Assembly (NCBI RefSeq): GCF_900113015.1
Contig: NZ_FONV01000010.1
Location: forward strand, 1 to 64,000
Origin: Actinoplanes philippinensis
Lineage (GTDB): Bacteria; Actinomycetota; Actinomycetes; Mycobacteriales; Micromonosporaceae
Reading direction: 5' to 3'
Length of the DNA: 64,000 bases
The position numbers and the translations under genes are program-made. This document shows, piece by piece, positions 56,318 to 64,000 of the stretch; within the stretch, counting starts at the first letter, position 1, and each line of letters opens with the position of its first letter. Under the pieces are notes generated by a model, which was not told the origin of the DNA, ran no database searches, and saw only the letters and a program-made list of their open reading frames with translations.

Positions 56318-56351
56318 GAAAAACGGGCGGCCCCGGTCCGGGACCGCCCGT
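56318..56351 (-). terminator. Intrinsic terminator downstream of the DUF397 gene
   Basis: On the minus strand ACGGGCGG pairs with CCGCCCGT and is followed at once by TTTTTC, a textbook terminator. It lies 17 bases past the DUF397 stop and separates the HTH/DUF397 pair from mtrA. Confidence 0.85.
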
Positions 56352-56367
56352 GGCACGCGATCGACGA

Positions 56368-56571
56368 TCACATGCCGGGCCGGTCGAACTCCCCTGCGCG
56401 GATGCCGGCGAGGAAGCCGGTCCAGTCCCGGGCGCCGAAGCTGAGCACCGGGCCGGTGACGTCCTTGGAGTCGCGGACCAGCACCGTGGCCGGCGCCTCC
56501 GCGACTTCGACACAGTGCCCGGCAGCGCCACTGCGGCTGCTCTTGCGCCAGGTCAGTGTGGTGTCCTGCAT
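56368..56571 (-). CDS. DUF397 protein
   Basis: 67 residues, the usual size. The signature LTWRKSSRSGAAGHCVEVAE, then VLVRDSKDVTGPVLSFGARD and WTGFLAGI define DUF397. Such small proteins are typically encoded next to DUF5753-type HTH regulators in actinobacteria, and some act as their antagonist in a toxin-antitoxin-like pair. It follows the HTH gene by 53 bases and ends at a strong terminator. Confidence 0.93.
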   Translation of the reverse strand: MQDTTLTWRKSSRSGAAGHCVEVAEAPATVLVRDSKDVTGPVLSFGARDWTGFLAGIRAGEFDRPGM

Positions 56572-56624
56572 TTTCGTCTCCCTTTACCGTGGAATGCCTC
56601 TCCATTGGACCCCACGTCGAGGAG

Positions 56625-57485
56625 TCAACGACCGATCCGATCCCTCGTCTCAGCGATGGCCGTTCGGCTCTCTTCTGGCGACAATGCGCGTTCCTGCAGG
56701 TCATCGAAGGCGTCGCGGTACACGTCGATCTCCTCGGGCTTCACCCGGAAGAGGCCGCCGGTCAGCCCTTCGATGTGCACCACCGGTGACCTGGTGCCGG
56801 GCGCGAACTCCAGGACCATGAACGACTCGATCAGGCCGGCGTGCGCGCCGGCCTCAAAAGGGAGGATCAGCAGCTCGATCCCCGGGCGGCTGCTCGCCTC
56901 GTAGAGCCGGGTCAGCTGACGCCGCTGCACGGCCGGCCCGCCGATCTGGCGCAGCAGCACGCCCTCGTCGATCACCATCCGCAGCGTGGGCGGCGGGACC
57001 CGGCTCATCGTGGTCTGCCGGCCCATCCGCAGCGCGAGACGACGCTCGATGATCGTCTCGTCGTCGATGTCCGCCCCGGTCTCGATCACCGCCTGGGCGT
57101 ACTCGTCGGTCTGCAGCAGGCCCGGCACCACCTGGGCCTCCCACTCGAAGATCTGGAACGCCTCGGACTCCAGCGCCAGATACTCGTCGTACGGATCCGG
57201 CACCGACGACCGGTACGGCGTCCACCAGGCCCGGGCACGCCCACGCCGGGCCAGGTCGCGCAGCCGCCCCCGGTCCTCCATCGCGACCCCGTAGACGGTG
57301 AGCAGACGATCCAGATCGTCCTCGCTGATCCCGGTGTGCGCGGTCTCGATCCGGCTCAGTTTCGACTCGGACCAACCCAGGGCGGTCGCCACGTCGACAG
57401 CACGGCGCTCACCGCGGAGCCGGCGCAGTTCACCGCCCAGCTCCCGGCGTGCTGTCGAAGTCGGCCTCGCCACGACGCCCACCAT
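56625..57485 (-). CDS. XRE-family HTH regulator with DUF5753-type C-terminus
   Basis: 286 residues. N-terminal helix-turn-helix (LRRLRGERRAVDVATALGWS, ESKLSRIE) and a C-terminal DUF5753 domain, with IFEWEAQVVPGLLQTDEYAQ and LLILPFEAGAHAGLIESFMV. It partners with the DUF397 gene just downstream. The pair sits between mtrA and sahH, where many actinobacteria have no such genes, which suggests insertion into the conserved order. I chose the start at 57485 because MVGVVARP begins the compact HTH; a start at 57518 is open. Confidence 0.85.
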   Translation of the reverse strand: MVGVVARPTSTARRELGGELRRLRGERRAVDVATALGWSESKLSRIETAHTGISEDDLDRLLTVYGVAMEDRGRLRDLARRGRARAWWTPYRSSVPDPYDEYLALESEAFQIFEWEAQVVPGLLQTDEYAQAVIETGADIDDETIIERRLALRMGRQTTMSRVPPPTLRMVIDEGVLLRQIGGPAVQRRQLTRLYEASSRPGIELLILPFEAGAHAGLIESFMVLEFAPGTRSPVVHIEGLTGGLFRVKPEEIDVYRDAFDDLQERALSPEESRTAIAETRDRIGR

Positions 57486-57525
57486 ATCGACGCGGTGGCC
57501 CCCCGGTGCAACTTGCACACCACCT

Positions 57526-58971
57526 TCAGTAGCGGTAATGCTCCGCCTTGTACGGCCCCTCGACCGCGATCCCGAGGTATGCGGCCTGCTCCTTGGTCAG
57601 TTCGGTCAGGTGTACGCCCAGTGCGGCGAGGTGCAGCCGGGCCACTTTCTCGTCGAGTCTCTTCGGCAGCACATACACCCCGACGGGGTACTCCGCGGTC
57701 TTCGTGAAGAGCTCGATCTGCGCGATCGTCTGGTTCGAGAAGCTGTTGCTCATCACGAACGACGGGTGTCCGGTGGCGTTGCCGAGGTTCAGCAGACGGC
57801 CCTCGGAGAGCACGATGATCGAGTGACCGTCGTCGAACCGCCACTCGTCGACCTGCGGCTTGATGGTGATCCTCCGGACGTCGCCGCGCCGGGTGAGGCC
57901 CGCCATGTCGATCTCGTTGTCGAAGTGCCCGATGTTGCCGACGATGGCCTGGTGCTTCATCCGGGCCATGTGCTCGTGGGTGATCACGTTGAAGCAGCCG
58001 GTCGCCGTGACGAAGATGTCGGCGTAGGACACCACCTCGTCGATCGTCGCGACCTGATAGCCGTCCATCGCGGCCTGGAGCGCGCAGATCGGGTCGACCT
58101 CGGTCACGATCACCCGGGCGCCCTGGCCGCGCAGCGACTCGGCACAGCCCTTGCCGACGTCGCCGTACCCGAAGACCACCGCCACCTTGCCGCCGATCAG
58201 CACGTCGGTGGCCCGGTTGATGCCGTCGATGAGCGAGTGCCGGCAGCCGTACTTGTTGTCGAACTTCGACTTCGTCACCGAGTCGTTCACGTTGATCGCC
58301 GGGAACAGCAGCGTCCCCGCCTGCTGCATCTCGTAGAGCCGGTGCACGCCGGTGGTGGTCTCCTCGGTGACGCCCTTGACACCGGCTGCGATCCGGGTCC
58401 ACCGCTTGTCGTCCTCGGCCAGGCTCCGCCCCAGCAGCTGGAGGATCACCGCGTACTCCTCGGAGTCGGCGGTCTCCGGCGACGGCACGGCCCCGGCCCG
58501 CTCGAACTCAGCGCCCTTGTGCACCAGCAGCGTCGCGTCGCCACCGTCGTCGAGGATCATGTTGGGCGCCTCGCCGTCCGGCCAGCGCAGCACCTTCTCG
58601 GTGCACCACCAGTACTCGTCGAGCGTCTCGCCCTTCCAGGCGTAGACCGGCACGCCGGCCGGCTTCTCCGGGGTGCCGTCGCGCCCCACCACGATCGCCG
58701 CGGCCGCGTGGTCCTGCGTGGAGAAGATGTTGCAGGAGGCCCAGCGCACCTGTGCCCCGAGCGCGGTCAGCGTCTCGATCAGCACCGCGGTCTGGATCGT
58801 CATGTGCAGCGACCCGGTGATCCGCGCCCCGCGCAGCGGCTGCGCCGGCCCGAACTCCTCGCGGAGCGCCATCAGGCCGGGCATCTCGTGCTCGGCCAGC
58901 TCGATCTCCTTGCGGCCGAACGCGGCCAGCGACAGGTCGGCGACCTTGAAATCACCGTCGGTGCCAGTCAT
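57526..58971 (-). CDS. sahH: Adenosylhomocysteinase
   Basis: 481 residues, usual actinobacterial length. Motifs are LQTAVL-like HMTIQTAVLIETLTALGA, the NAD-binding loop GYGDVGKGCAESLRGQGA, and the C-terminal HLAALGVHLTELTKEQA followed by YRY. It hydrolyses S-adenosylhomocysteine to homocysteine and adenosine, relieving methyltransferase inhibition. Cytoplasmic, NAD-dependent. The leader carries a stable hairpin described separately. Confidence 0.97.
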   Translation of the reverse strand: MTGTDGDFKVADLSLAAFGRKEIELAEHEMPGLMALREEFGPAQPLRGARITGSLHMTIQTAVLIETLTALGAQVRWASCNIFSTQDHAAAAIVVGRDGTPEKPAGVPVYAWKGETLDEYWWCTEKVLRWPDGEAPNMILDDGGDATLLVHKGAEFERAGAVPSPETADSEEYAVILQLLGRSLAEDDKRWTRIAAGVKGVTEETTTGVHRLYEMQQAGTLLFPAINVNDSVTKSKFDNKYGCRHSLIDGINRATDVLIGGKVAVVFGYGDVGKGCAESLRGQGARVIVTEVDPICALQAAMDGYQVATIDEVVSYADIFVTATGCFNVITHEHMARMKHQAIVGNIGHFDNEIDMAGLTRRGDVRRITIKPQVDEWRFDDGHSIIVLSEGRLLNLGNATGHPSFVMSNSFSNQTIAQIELFTKTAEYPVGVYVLPKRLDEKVARLHLAALGVHLTELTKEQAAYLGIAVEGPYKAEHYRY

Positions 58972-59036
58972 GTGAACCCCCGTGGGTGCCGAAGCAGCGG
59001 TTCACTCTATGCAGATCTTCACCCCGAAAACCCCGA

Positions 59037-59171
59037 TTTGGTACGACCCAGCCGGCCCCGGAAACCACCGCGCCCGACACGGCCTGCCAGGCCCGCCGCG
59101 CCGGGCGGTGGCATAGCGAACGGGGCGACAGGCCTGAGCCCGCCGCCCCGTTCATCCCCCCGGTTTGGTAC
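59037..59171 (-). promoter_or_regulatory. sahH leader with hairpin and direct repeats
   Basis: A 10-bp stem (GAACGGGGCG at 59118-59127 with CGCCCCGTTC at 59144-59153) lies about 150 bases before the sahH start. It is flanked by two TTTGGTAC copies at 59037-59044 and 59164-59171. I looked for the SAH-riboswitch consensus and did not see it. Function unknown. Confidence 0.35.
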
Positions 59172-59365
59172 CGCGCGCGTCCGTGGGACCCCCCGATCAC
59201 CAATGACGCTGCGTGCTCTTAGATTCACACTCTGCAACCGCCATGTCAAGTTATTTGCAGAAATTTCGGGCATGTCTACTGGACAGTCCGTCACGATCTC
59301 CGCCGGAACGGACGACGCCCCGGGAAGCGGCCAGGCGGCACCCTCCGGGGCATCAGAGAACGTCA

Positions 59366-59404
59366 GACGCCCCGGGGGCGGCGCCTGGCCGCCCCCGGGG
59401 CGTC
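59366..59404. terminator. Perfect 17-bp hairpin after manA
   Basis: GACGCCCCGGGGGCGGC pairs completely with its complement at 59388-59404 around a 5-base loop. It is 16 bases past the manA stop on the minus strand. A weaker, related copy (ACGCCCCGGGAAGCGG) precedes it. Confidence 0.7.
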
Positions 59405-59419
59405 GGGGAACGTCGGTGC

Positions 59420-60604
59420 TCAGCCGGGCACGGCGGCCACGAAGAGACGGCCGGTGCCGGCCACCTTGATCGCGCCGGCGGAGGCCGGGACGTAGGCCGC
59501 CGTTCCGGGGTTCAGCTCGACCGGGGTGCCGTCCTCGCTCTGGCCGGCGAACACGGTCCCCTCCGTGCACAGGACGATCCGCGGGCCGTGGGCGGGCACC
59601 TCGACGGGCGGGCGGGTGCCGTCCAGCTCGATGCGGTAGAGGACGAAGTCGCCGACCGGCACGCTCCACGTCTCCACACCGGGCTCGAGCTCGGTCGCGT
59701 GCAGCAGCGGGTCCTCGAGGACCTCGAACCGCAACACCCGCAGCAACTCGTCGACGTCGACGCGTTTCGGGGTGAGACCGCCACGCAGCACGTTGTCGCT
59801 GGCCGCCATCAGCTCGACGCCCAGGCCCTTGAGGTAGGCGTGCAGGTTGCCGGCCGGCATCCAGATGGCCTCGCCCGGCGCCAGGCGCACCAGGTTGAGC
59901 AGGAGCGCGACCAGCACCCCGGGATCGCCCGGATAGTGCGCGGCCAGGCCGGTGGCGAGCGTGAAGGAGTCGGTGTGCTCGTGACCGGCCGGGATGGCGC
60001 GGGCCGCGGCGACCACCTCGTCGATCAGGGCCGCCCGGTCGCCGGCCGGCCAGGCGAGCAGCAGCCGGACCGCCTCGGCCAGGTCGCCGCCACGCAGAGC
60101 GGTCACCACCGGCTCCAGCCGGGCCACGCCGAGCGCACCGATCACGGCGGCCGCGACCGCCGGGTCACGGAAACCGCACAGCGCCTCGAACGGCGTGAGC
60201 GCCACCAGCATCTCGGGCTTGTGGTAGGCGTCGGTGTAGTTCCTCGGCGCCGCCGGGTCGGCCTCCTGCCGGGCGAACGCGACCTTGGCGTACTCCGCGT
60301 CGGGATGGGCCTGCAACGAGAGCGGGGCGTCGGCCGCGAGGACCTTCAGGAGGTACGGCAGACGCGCCCCGAAGGTCGTCACGACGTCGTCGCCGAGCTG
60401 CCCGGCCGGGTCCGCCCCGATCAGCTGGACCAGGTCGACCGGCCCGTCCGGGCCCGGCACGGTGGATGGGTCGCCGGGGTGCGCGCCGAGCCACAGCTCC
60501 GCCTCGGGCCCGTCGCTGGCGGGACGGCCCTGCAGGTCGGCGATCGCGGTCCGGGAACCCCAGGCATACGGCCGGATGACTCCGGTCAAGGGATACACGG
60601 TCAT
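59420..60604 (-). CDS. manA: Mannose-6-phosphate isomerase, class I
   Basis: 394 residues. Class I cupin features: GVIRPYAWGSRTAIADLQG, the zinc-site stretch LPYLLKVLAADAPLSLQAHP, YTDAYHKPEMLVALTPFEAL and EAIWMPAGNLHAYLKGLGVE. It interconverts fructose-6-P and mannose-6-P and with ManB supplies GDP-mannose precursors for wall glycans. The ATG at 60604 is preferred over 60613 because MTVYPLTG matches the family start. Confidence 0.95.
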   Translation of the reverse strand: MTVYPLTGVIRPYAWGSRTAIADLQGRPASDGPEAELWLGAHPGDPSTVPGPDGPVDLVQLIGADPAGQLGDDVVTTFGARLPYLLKVLAADAPLSLQAHPDAEYAKVAFARQEADPAAPRNYTDAYHKPEMLVALTPFEALCGFRDPAVAAAVIGALGVARLEPVVTALRGGDLAEAVRLLLAWPAGDRAALIDEVVAAARAIPAGHEHTDSFTLATGLAAHYPGDPGVLVALLLNLVRLAPGEAIWMPAGNLHAYLKGLGVELMAASDNVLRGGLTPKRVDVDELLRVLRFEVLEDPLLHATELEPGVETWSVPVGDFVLYRIELDGTRPPVEVPAHGPRIVLCTEGTVFAGQSEDGTPVELNPGTAAYVPASAGAIKVAGTGRLFVAAVPG

Positions 60605-60671
60605 ACCCGGCAAAGTAGCAGCTAACCGGCGCGACCCGGGGGTCGCGCCGGTTACGGCCGGGCTTCCAGGC

Positions 60672-61892
60672 TCACAACCCCTCGGGCAGGGGGTTGGCGA
60701 GCTCCTTCATCTCACTGATCGCCGGCACCGCCATCGGGTCCAGGCCGTGGGCCAGGGCCAGGTAGAGGGAGGCGTAGTCGGGCACCGCGACCAGCGAGGC
60801 GAGCCGCTCCAGGGTGGAGCCGCCCTCGGCGGTCAGCACGTCGCAGCGGACCCCGCGCCGGTCGGCGATGGTCTGGATGGCGTCGGCCCGGCGCTCCTCC
60901 ACGGCCACCGGCTCGTCCGCGTCGTCCTCGGGGTTGAGGCCGCCGTCGCGGAAGACCACGAGCCGCAGGCGGGTGAGCGTCTCGTCGTGGTCGTCGGGGT
61001 CGGCGAAGATGTCACGCGTCGTCTCCGCCAGACCACCGAACACGCCGTCGAGCAGGCCGACCCGGCCACGACCGGCCTCACCGAGCGCACCGGCCATCAC
61101 CGGGTAGCGGGCGTTGGCGGCCAGCGTGTCGGCGAACCGGCGGGCGGCGACCGTGGCCAGCGGCGACGAGCCCCAGACGATCGGCACCGAGCCGGCCAGG
61201 CCGAGCGCCAGCTCCTTGGCCGGGTTGACGAACGAGTCGGCGCCCGGACGGCAGCGCTCGGCGTCGGCGTCGAGCCGGGTGGCGGTCTCGGCGATGTCCG
61301 CCTCGGCCAGCTTGGCGATGCCCAGCGCCCGGCCGGCGAAGAGCACCGGGATGGTCAGGCCCCAGAGCGTCGCCCGGGCCGGGGCGCGGCGCGGCACCCC
61401 GATGAACGGGGCACGGGCCCGCTCGGCCAGCGCCTCCAGGTCGGAGCCGGGGTTGCCGATGGCGACCAGGCGGGCGCCGCGGCGGGCGGCGGCCTCGGCC
61501 GCGGCCAGCGCCTCGGGGCTGCGGCCGGACGCGGAGACCGCGATCACCACATCGGCCGCGCCGACCCAGCCGGGCACACCAGCGCTGCGGTGCCCGATGA
61601 TCGGCACCGGGCACCGCGGGCCGGCGACCGTGGACAGGATGCTGCCGGTCAGACCGGCGGTGCCGATGCCGGCGACCACGACGGCACGCGGCCGGCCCTC
61701 GTCGGCGAGCATGCTCAGGTCGACCTCGGAGGCCAGCGCCGCAGCCTCACGCACCTGCGCGCCCGCCGAGGCGGTGGCCCGGAGCATGCCGCCCGGGTCG
61801 TTGGCGAGCATCGACTTCTCGTCGTTGAGCAGCGACTCGTCGGCGATCCGGTGCCCGTTGACCCCGGCGGAGCCACCCCGTGGCGCGGCCAT
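60672..61892 (-). CDS. SIS-domain phosphosugar isomerase-like protein
   Basis: 406 residues. An N-terminal SIS domain (RAVVVAGIGTAGLTGSILST, VIAVSASGRSPEALAAAEAA) and a second half with GVPRRAPARATLWGLTIPVL. The layout fits the bifunctional phosphoglucose/phosphomannose isomerase-like family (C-terminal domain PF10432), found between manA and manB in actinobacteria. Activity is not proven in most members. The ATG overlaps the previous stop by one base. Confidence 0.82.
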   Translation of the reverse strand: MAAPRGGSAGVNGHRIADESLLNDEKSMLANDPGGMLRATASAGAQVREAAALASEVDLSMLADEGRPRAVVVAGIGTAGLTGSILSTVAGPRCPVPIIGHRSAGVPGWVGAADVVIAVSASGRSPEALAAAEAAARRGARLVAIGNPGSDLEALAERARAPFIGVPRRAPARATLWGLTIPVLFAGRALGIAKLAEADIAETATRLDADAERCRPGADSFVNPAKELALGLAGSVPIVWGSSPLATVAARRFADTLAANARYPVMAGALGEAGRGRVGLLDGVFGGLAETTRDIFADPDDHDETLTRLRLVVFRDGGLNPEDDADEPVAVEERRADAIQTIADRRGVRCDVLTAEGGSTLERLASLVAVPDYASLYLALAHGLDPMAVPAISEMKELANPLPEGL

Positions 61893-62149
61893 CAGTTCGA
61901 CCCCTCGACGGAATCGTCCGACGAACCGGCGGCGTCCGGCGAACCGGCCGGACCCGCCGGGCCGGAAGCGGCCGGCGACCCCGGCTCCCGCGCCTCGTCG
62001 AGGAGCAGGATCGGGATGTCGTCGCGGATCTCGAAGATCCGGCCGCACTCGGTGCACGTCAGCGTCTGCGCGCCGGCGTCGTGCTCGAGGGGCGCGTGAT
62101 GGGTGTCCGGGCAGGCCAGAATCTCCAGCAACTGCTGATCGAGCGCCAC
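61892..62149 (-). CDS. Trm112-family zinc protein
   Basis: 85 residues. LLEILACPDTHHAPL and LTCTECGRIFEIRDDIPILL carry three zinc-ligand cysteines of the Trm112 fold, which usually activates methyltransferases in eukaryotes. The C-terminal 30 residues are disordered (Pro/Gly/Ser). The position next to manB is conserved in actinobacteria. Translationally coupled to the SIS gene. Confidence 0.92.
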   Translation of the reverse strand: MALDQQLLEILACPDTHHAPLEHDAGAQTLTCTECGRIFEIRDDIPILLLDEAREPGSPAASGPAGPAGSPDAAGSSDDSVEGSN

Positions 62150-62194
62150 CGAGTTACTCCTAATCGCCGCGAAAGAACTCCGGTCGTGGCGATC

Positions 62195-63574
62195 CTATCC
62201 ACGAACGATGGCCAGGACCTCGTCACGTAGCTTTGCCATCCGGTCCGCGTCGGGAGCCTCCACGTTGAGCCGCAGGAGCGGCTCCGTGTTGGACGCCCGC
62301 AGGTTGAACCAGGCACCGTCGCCGACCTGGAACGTCATGCCGTCCAGGTCGTCCACCGAGGCGTCCGGGAACGCGGCCCGCACCTCGGCGATCTTGGCGG
62401 TCGCGTCGGCCACCGTGGAGTTGATCTCACCGGAGGCGACGTACCGCTCGTACTCCGCGGCGTACTCCGACAGGGGCTGCTCCTGGCCACCGAGCGCGGC
62501 GAGCACGTGCATGGCGGCGAGCATGCCGGTGTCGGCGAACCAGAAGTCGCGGAAGTAGTAGTGCGCCGAGTGCTCGCCGCCGAAGACCGCGTTGGTGGAC
62601 GCCATCTCGGCCTTGATGAACGAGTGGCCGACCCGGCTGCGGACCGGCTTCCCGCCGTTCTCGGTGATGATCTCCGGCACCGCGGCCGAGGTGATCAGGT
62701 TGTGGATGATCGTGCTGCCCGGGAACTTGGCCAGCTCACGGCTCGCCACCAGCGCGGTGATCGCGGACGGCGAGACCGGGTCGCCGTTCTCGTCGATGAC
62801 GAAGCAGCGGTCGGCGTCGCCGTCGAAGGCCAGGCCGATGTCGGCGCCCTGCTCACGGACCGCATTCTGCAGGTCGACCAGGTTCTTCGGGTCGAGCGGG
62901 TTGGCCTCGTGGTTGGGGAACGAGCCGTCCAGCTCGAAGAAGAGCGGCGCGATGGTCAGCGGCAGGGCGGGCAGCACCTGGTCGCCGAGGACGGCCGGGA
63001 CGGTGTAACCGCCCATGCCGTTGCCGGCGTCGACGATCACCTTGAGCGGCCGGATGCCGGACAGGTCGACGAGCGAGCGCAGGTGAGCCGCGTAGTCCTT
63101 GAGGACGTCACGCTGCTCGACCCGGGACGGGCCGTCGGCCTCCGCGTTCAGATCGGCGAGCAGCTGCTGGGCGCGCTGCCGGACCACGGCGAGGCCGCTG
63201 TCCTGGCCGACCGGGCGGGCGCCGGCCCGGCACAGCTTGATCCCGTTGTACTGCGCGGGGTTGTGGCTGGCGGTGAACATCGCGCCCGGCAGGTTCAGCG
63301 CGCCGGAGGCGTAGTACAGCTGGTCGGTCGAGGCCAGCCCGATGTTGATCACGGCGGCGCCGGCGGCGTTGGCCCCGTTGGCGAAGGCGGCGGCCAGGCT
63401 GGGACCCGACTCCCGCATGTCGTGGCCGATCACGATCTGGTCCGGCTCGTCACCGGACTCGCGCAACATCTCGACGAACGCCGTGCCGATCGCCCGGGCC
63501 ACCGTCTCGTTGAACTGGTCCGGGACGGTTCCCCGTACGTCGTACGCCTTGATGATCTGCGACAGATCAGACAC
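62195..63574 (-). CDS. manB: Phosphomannomutase/phosphoglucomutase
   Basis: 459 residues. The catalytic phosphoserine loop is TASHNPAQYNGIK (Ser103), the metal loop is FDGDADRCF and the sugar-specificity loop GGEHSAHYYF. It converts mannose-6-P to mannose-1-P (and probably glucose-6-P). It is the first gene of the manB, Trm112, SIS, manA group, which may supply the polysaccharide locus at 6.8-18 kb and lipid-linked mannose donors. A cytoplasmic four-domain alpha-D-phosphohexomutase. Confidence 0.96.
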   Translation of the reverse strand: MSDLSQIIKAYDVRGTVPDQFNETVARAIGTAFVEMLRESGDEPDQIVIGHDMRESGPSLAAAFANGANAAGAAVINIGLASTDQLYYASGALNLPGAMFTASHNPAQYNGIKLCRAGARPVGQDSGLAVVRQRAQQLLADLNAEADGPSRVEQRDVLKDYAAHLRSLVDLSGIRPLKVIVDAGNGMGGYTVPAVLGDQVLPALPLTIAPLFFELDGSFPNHEANPLDPKNLVDLQNAVREQGADIGLAFDGDADRCFVIDENGDPVSPSAITALVASRELAKFPGSTIIHNLITSAAVPEIITENGGKPVRSRVGHSFIKAEMASTNAVFGGEHSAHYYFRDFWFADTGMLAAMHVLAALGGQEQPLSEYAAEYERYVASGEINSTVADATAKIAEVRAAFPDASVDDLDGMTFQVGDGAWFNLRASNTEPLLRLNVEAPDADRMAKLRDEVLAIVRG

Positions 63575-63659
63575 TGCTCACTCCTCAGGAAAGTCCCCTT
63601 TGGCCCCGAGGGTAGCGGAGTGCCTGGTACCCCCATGTTTTAACCGCGCTGCCGGGCGA

Positions 63660-64000
63660 TTAACTCAGGGAATCCCGGCATGCACGGTCCGCAACCCTCG
63701 TGGTCTCCGGCAGGCGGAAACGCGGGGCCAGGCGCAACGTCAGCGCACAGGCGCGGTCCAGGCCGATCCGGTGGCCGACGGAGACGAAGACCGGCTTCAC
63801 CCCGGTCTGGGTACGCAGTACGGCGCCGACCGTCTCCCCCGCGTCGACGAGCGCGGATCGTGAGCCCCGCGGTTCGCCGACCGGCTCCCAGTCTCCCACC
63901 AGCCGGGTCTTCCCGACGCCGAACGACGGGAGATCGGTGAGCACGCCGAGGTGGGCGGCGAGGCCGAAGCGGCGCGGATGGGCCAGGCCGTGCCCGTCGC
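63660..64000 (-). CDS. nfi: Endonuclease V (partial, 5' end beyond window)
   Basis: C-terminal 113 residues. DGHGLAHPRRFGLAAHLGV, FGVGKTRLVGD, GAVLRTQTGVKPVFVSVGH, RIGLDRAC and RFRLPETTRVADRACRD are endonuclease V hallmarks, including the catalytic Asp in the DGHG stretch and the distal His. The enzyme cuts near deaminated bases, mainly inosine, in DNA repair. The stop is at 63660; the gene runs off the right edge. No coupling with manB. Confidence 0.9.
   Translation of the reverse strand, partial: DGHGLAHPRRFGLAAHLGVLTDLPSFGVGKTRLVGDWEPVGEPRGSRSALVDAGETVGAVLRTQTGVKPVFVSVGHRIGLDRACALTLRLAPRFRLPETTRVADRACRDSLS

Overview
The window is high-GC actinobacterial DNA. Gene content and order point to Micromonosporaceae, most likely Actinoplanes or a close relative. 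The evidence is the mtrA-mtrB-lpqB-comF-hpf-secA and prfB-ftsE-ftsX-smpB-ssrA synteny, frequent GTG/TTG starts, secreted CBM2 proteins, and an HTH/DUF397 pair. The species assignment is inference.

Layout. Positions 1-6.7 kb hold the tail of a probable transposase, a tRNA-Ala(GGC), a YqgE/AlgH protein, an MTA phosphorylase, a secreted esterase with a CBM2 domain, a lytic-transglycosylase-like protein and a large secreted repeat protein. Positions 6.8-21 kb are an exopolysaccharide locus: epimerase, two GT4-type glycosyltransferases, a GT39-like membrane protein, a translationally coupled run of phosphoglycosyltransferase, chain-length protein, O-antigen ligase/polymerase-like protein and flippase, and a convergent pair of closely related secreted proteins of unknown family. 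A conserved element of about 60 bp stands upstream of three of its transcription units.

Positions 21.9-35.7 kb are accessory DNA that looks like a defence island. It holds a PD-(D/E)XK nuclease-like protein, a Cys-rich secreted protein and a three-gene overlapping operon led by an HTH domain fused to a MORC-like GHKL ATPase. It continues with a HEPN-domain gene and a P-loop ATPase separated by an ISAs1-type insertion sequence, then the decayed C-terminal half of a serine recombinase. The recombinase remnant abuts the 3' end of ssrA (tmRNA), a classical integration target.

Positions 35.7-44.4 kb are chromosomal core: ssrA, smpB, an EnvC-like M23 peptidase, ftsX, ftsE, prfB, a PadR regulator, a membrane protein and a DUF6912-like protein. 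Positions 44.5-46.4 kb are unusually rich in tandem repeats around an excisionase-type HTH gene and an Rv3235-like gene. Positions 46.4-64 kb are core again: secA, a GNAT protein, hpf, comF, lpqB-mtrB-mtrA, DUF397/HTH, sahH, manA, a SIS isomerase, a Trm112-like protein, manB and a partial endonuclease V gene. The manB/manA genes supply mannose-phosphate precursors that could feed the glycan locus; MtrAB-LpqB, FtsEX-M23 and SecA serve cell-wall homeostasis, division and export.
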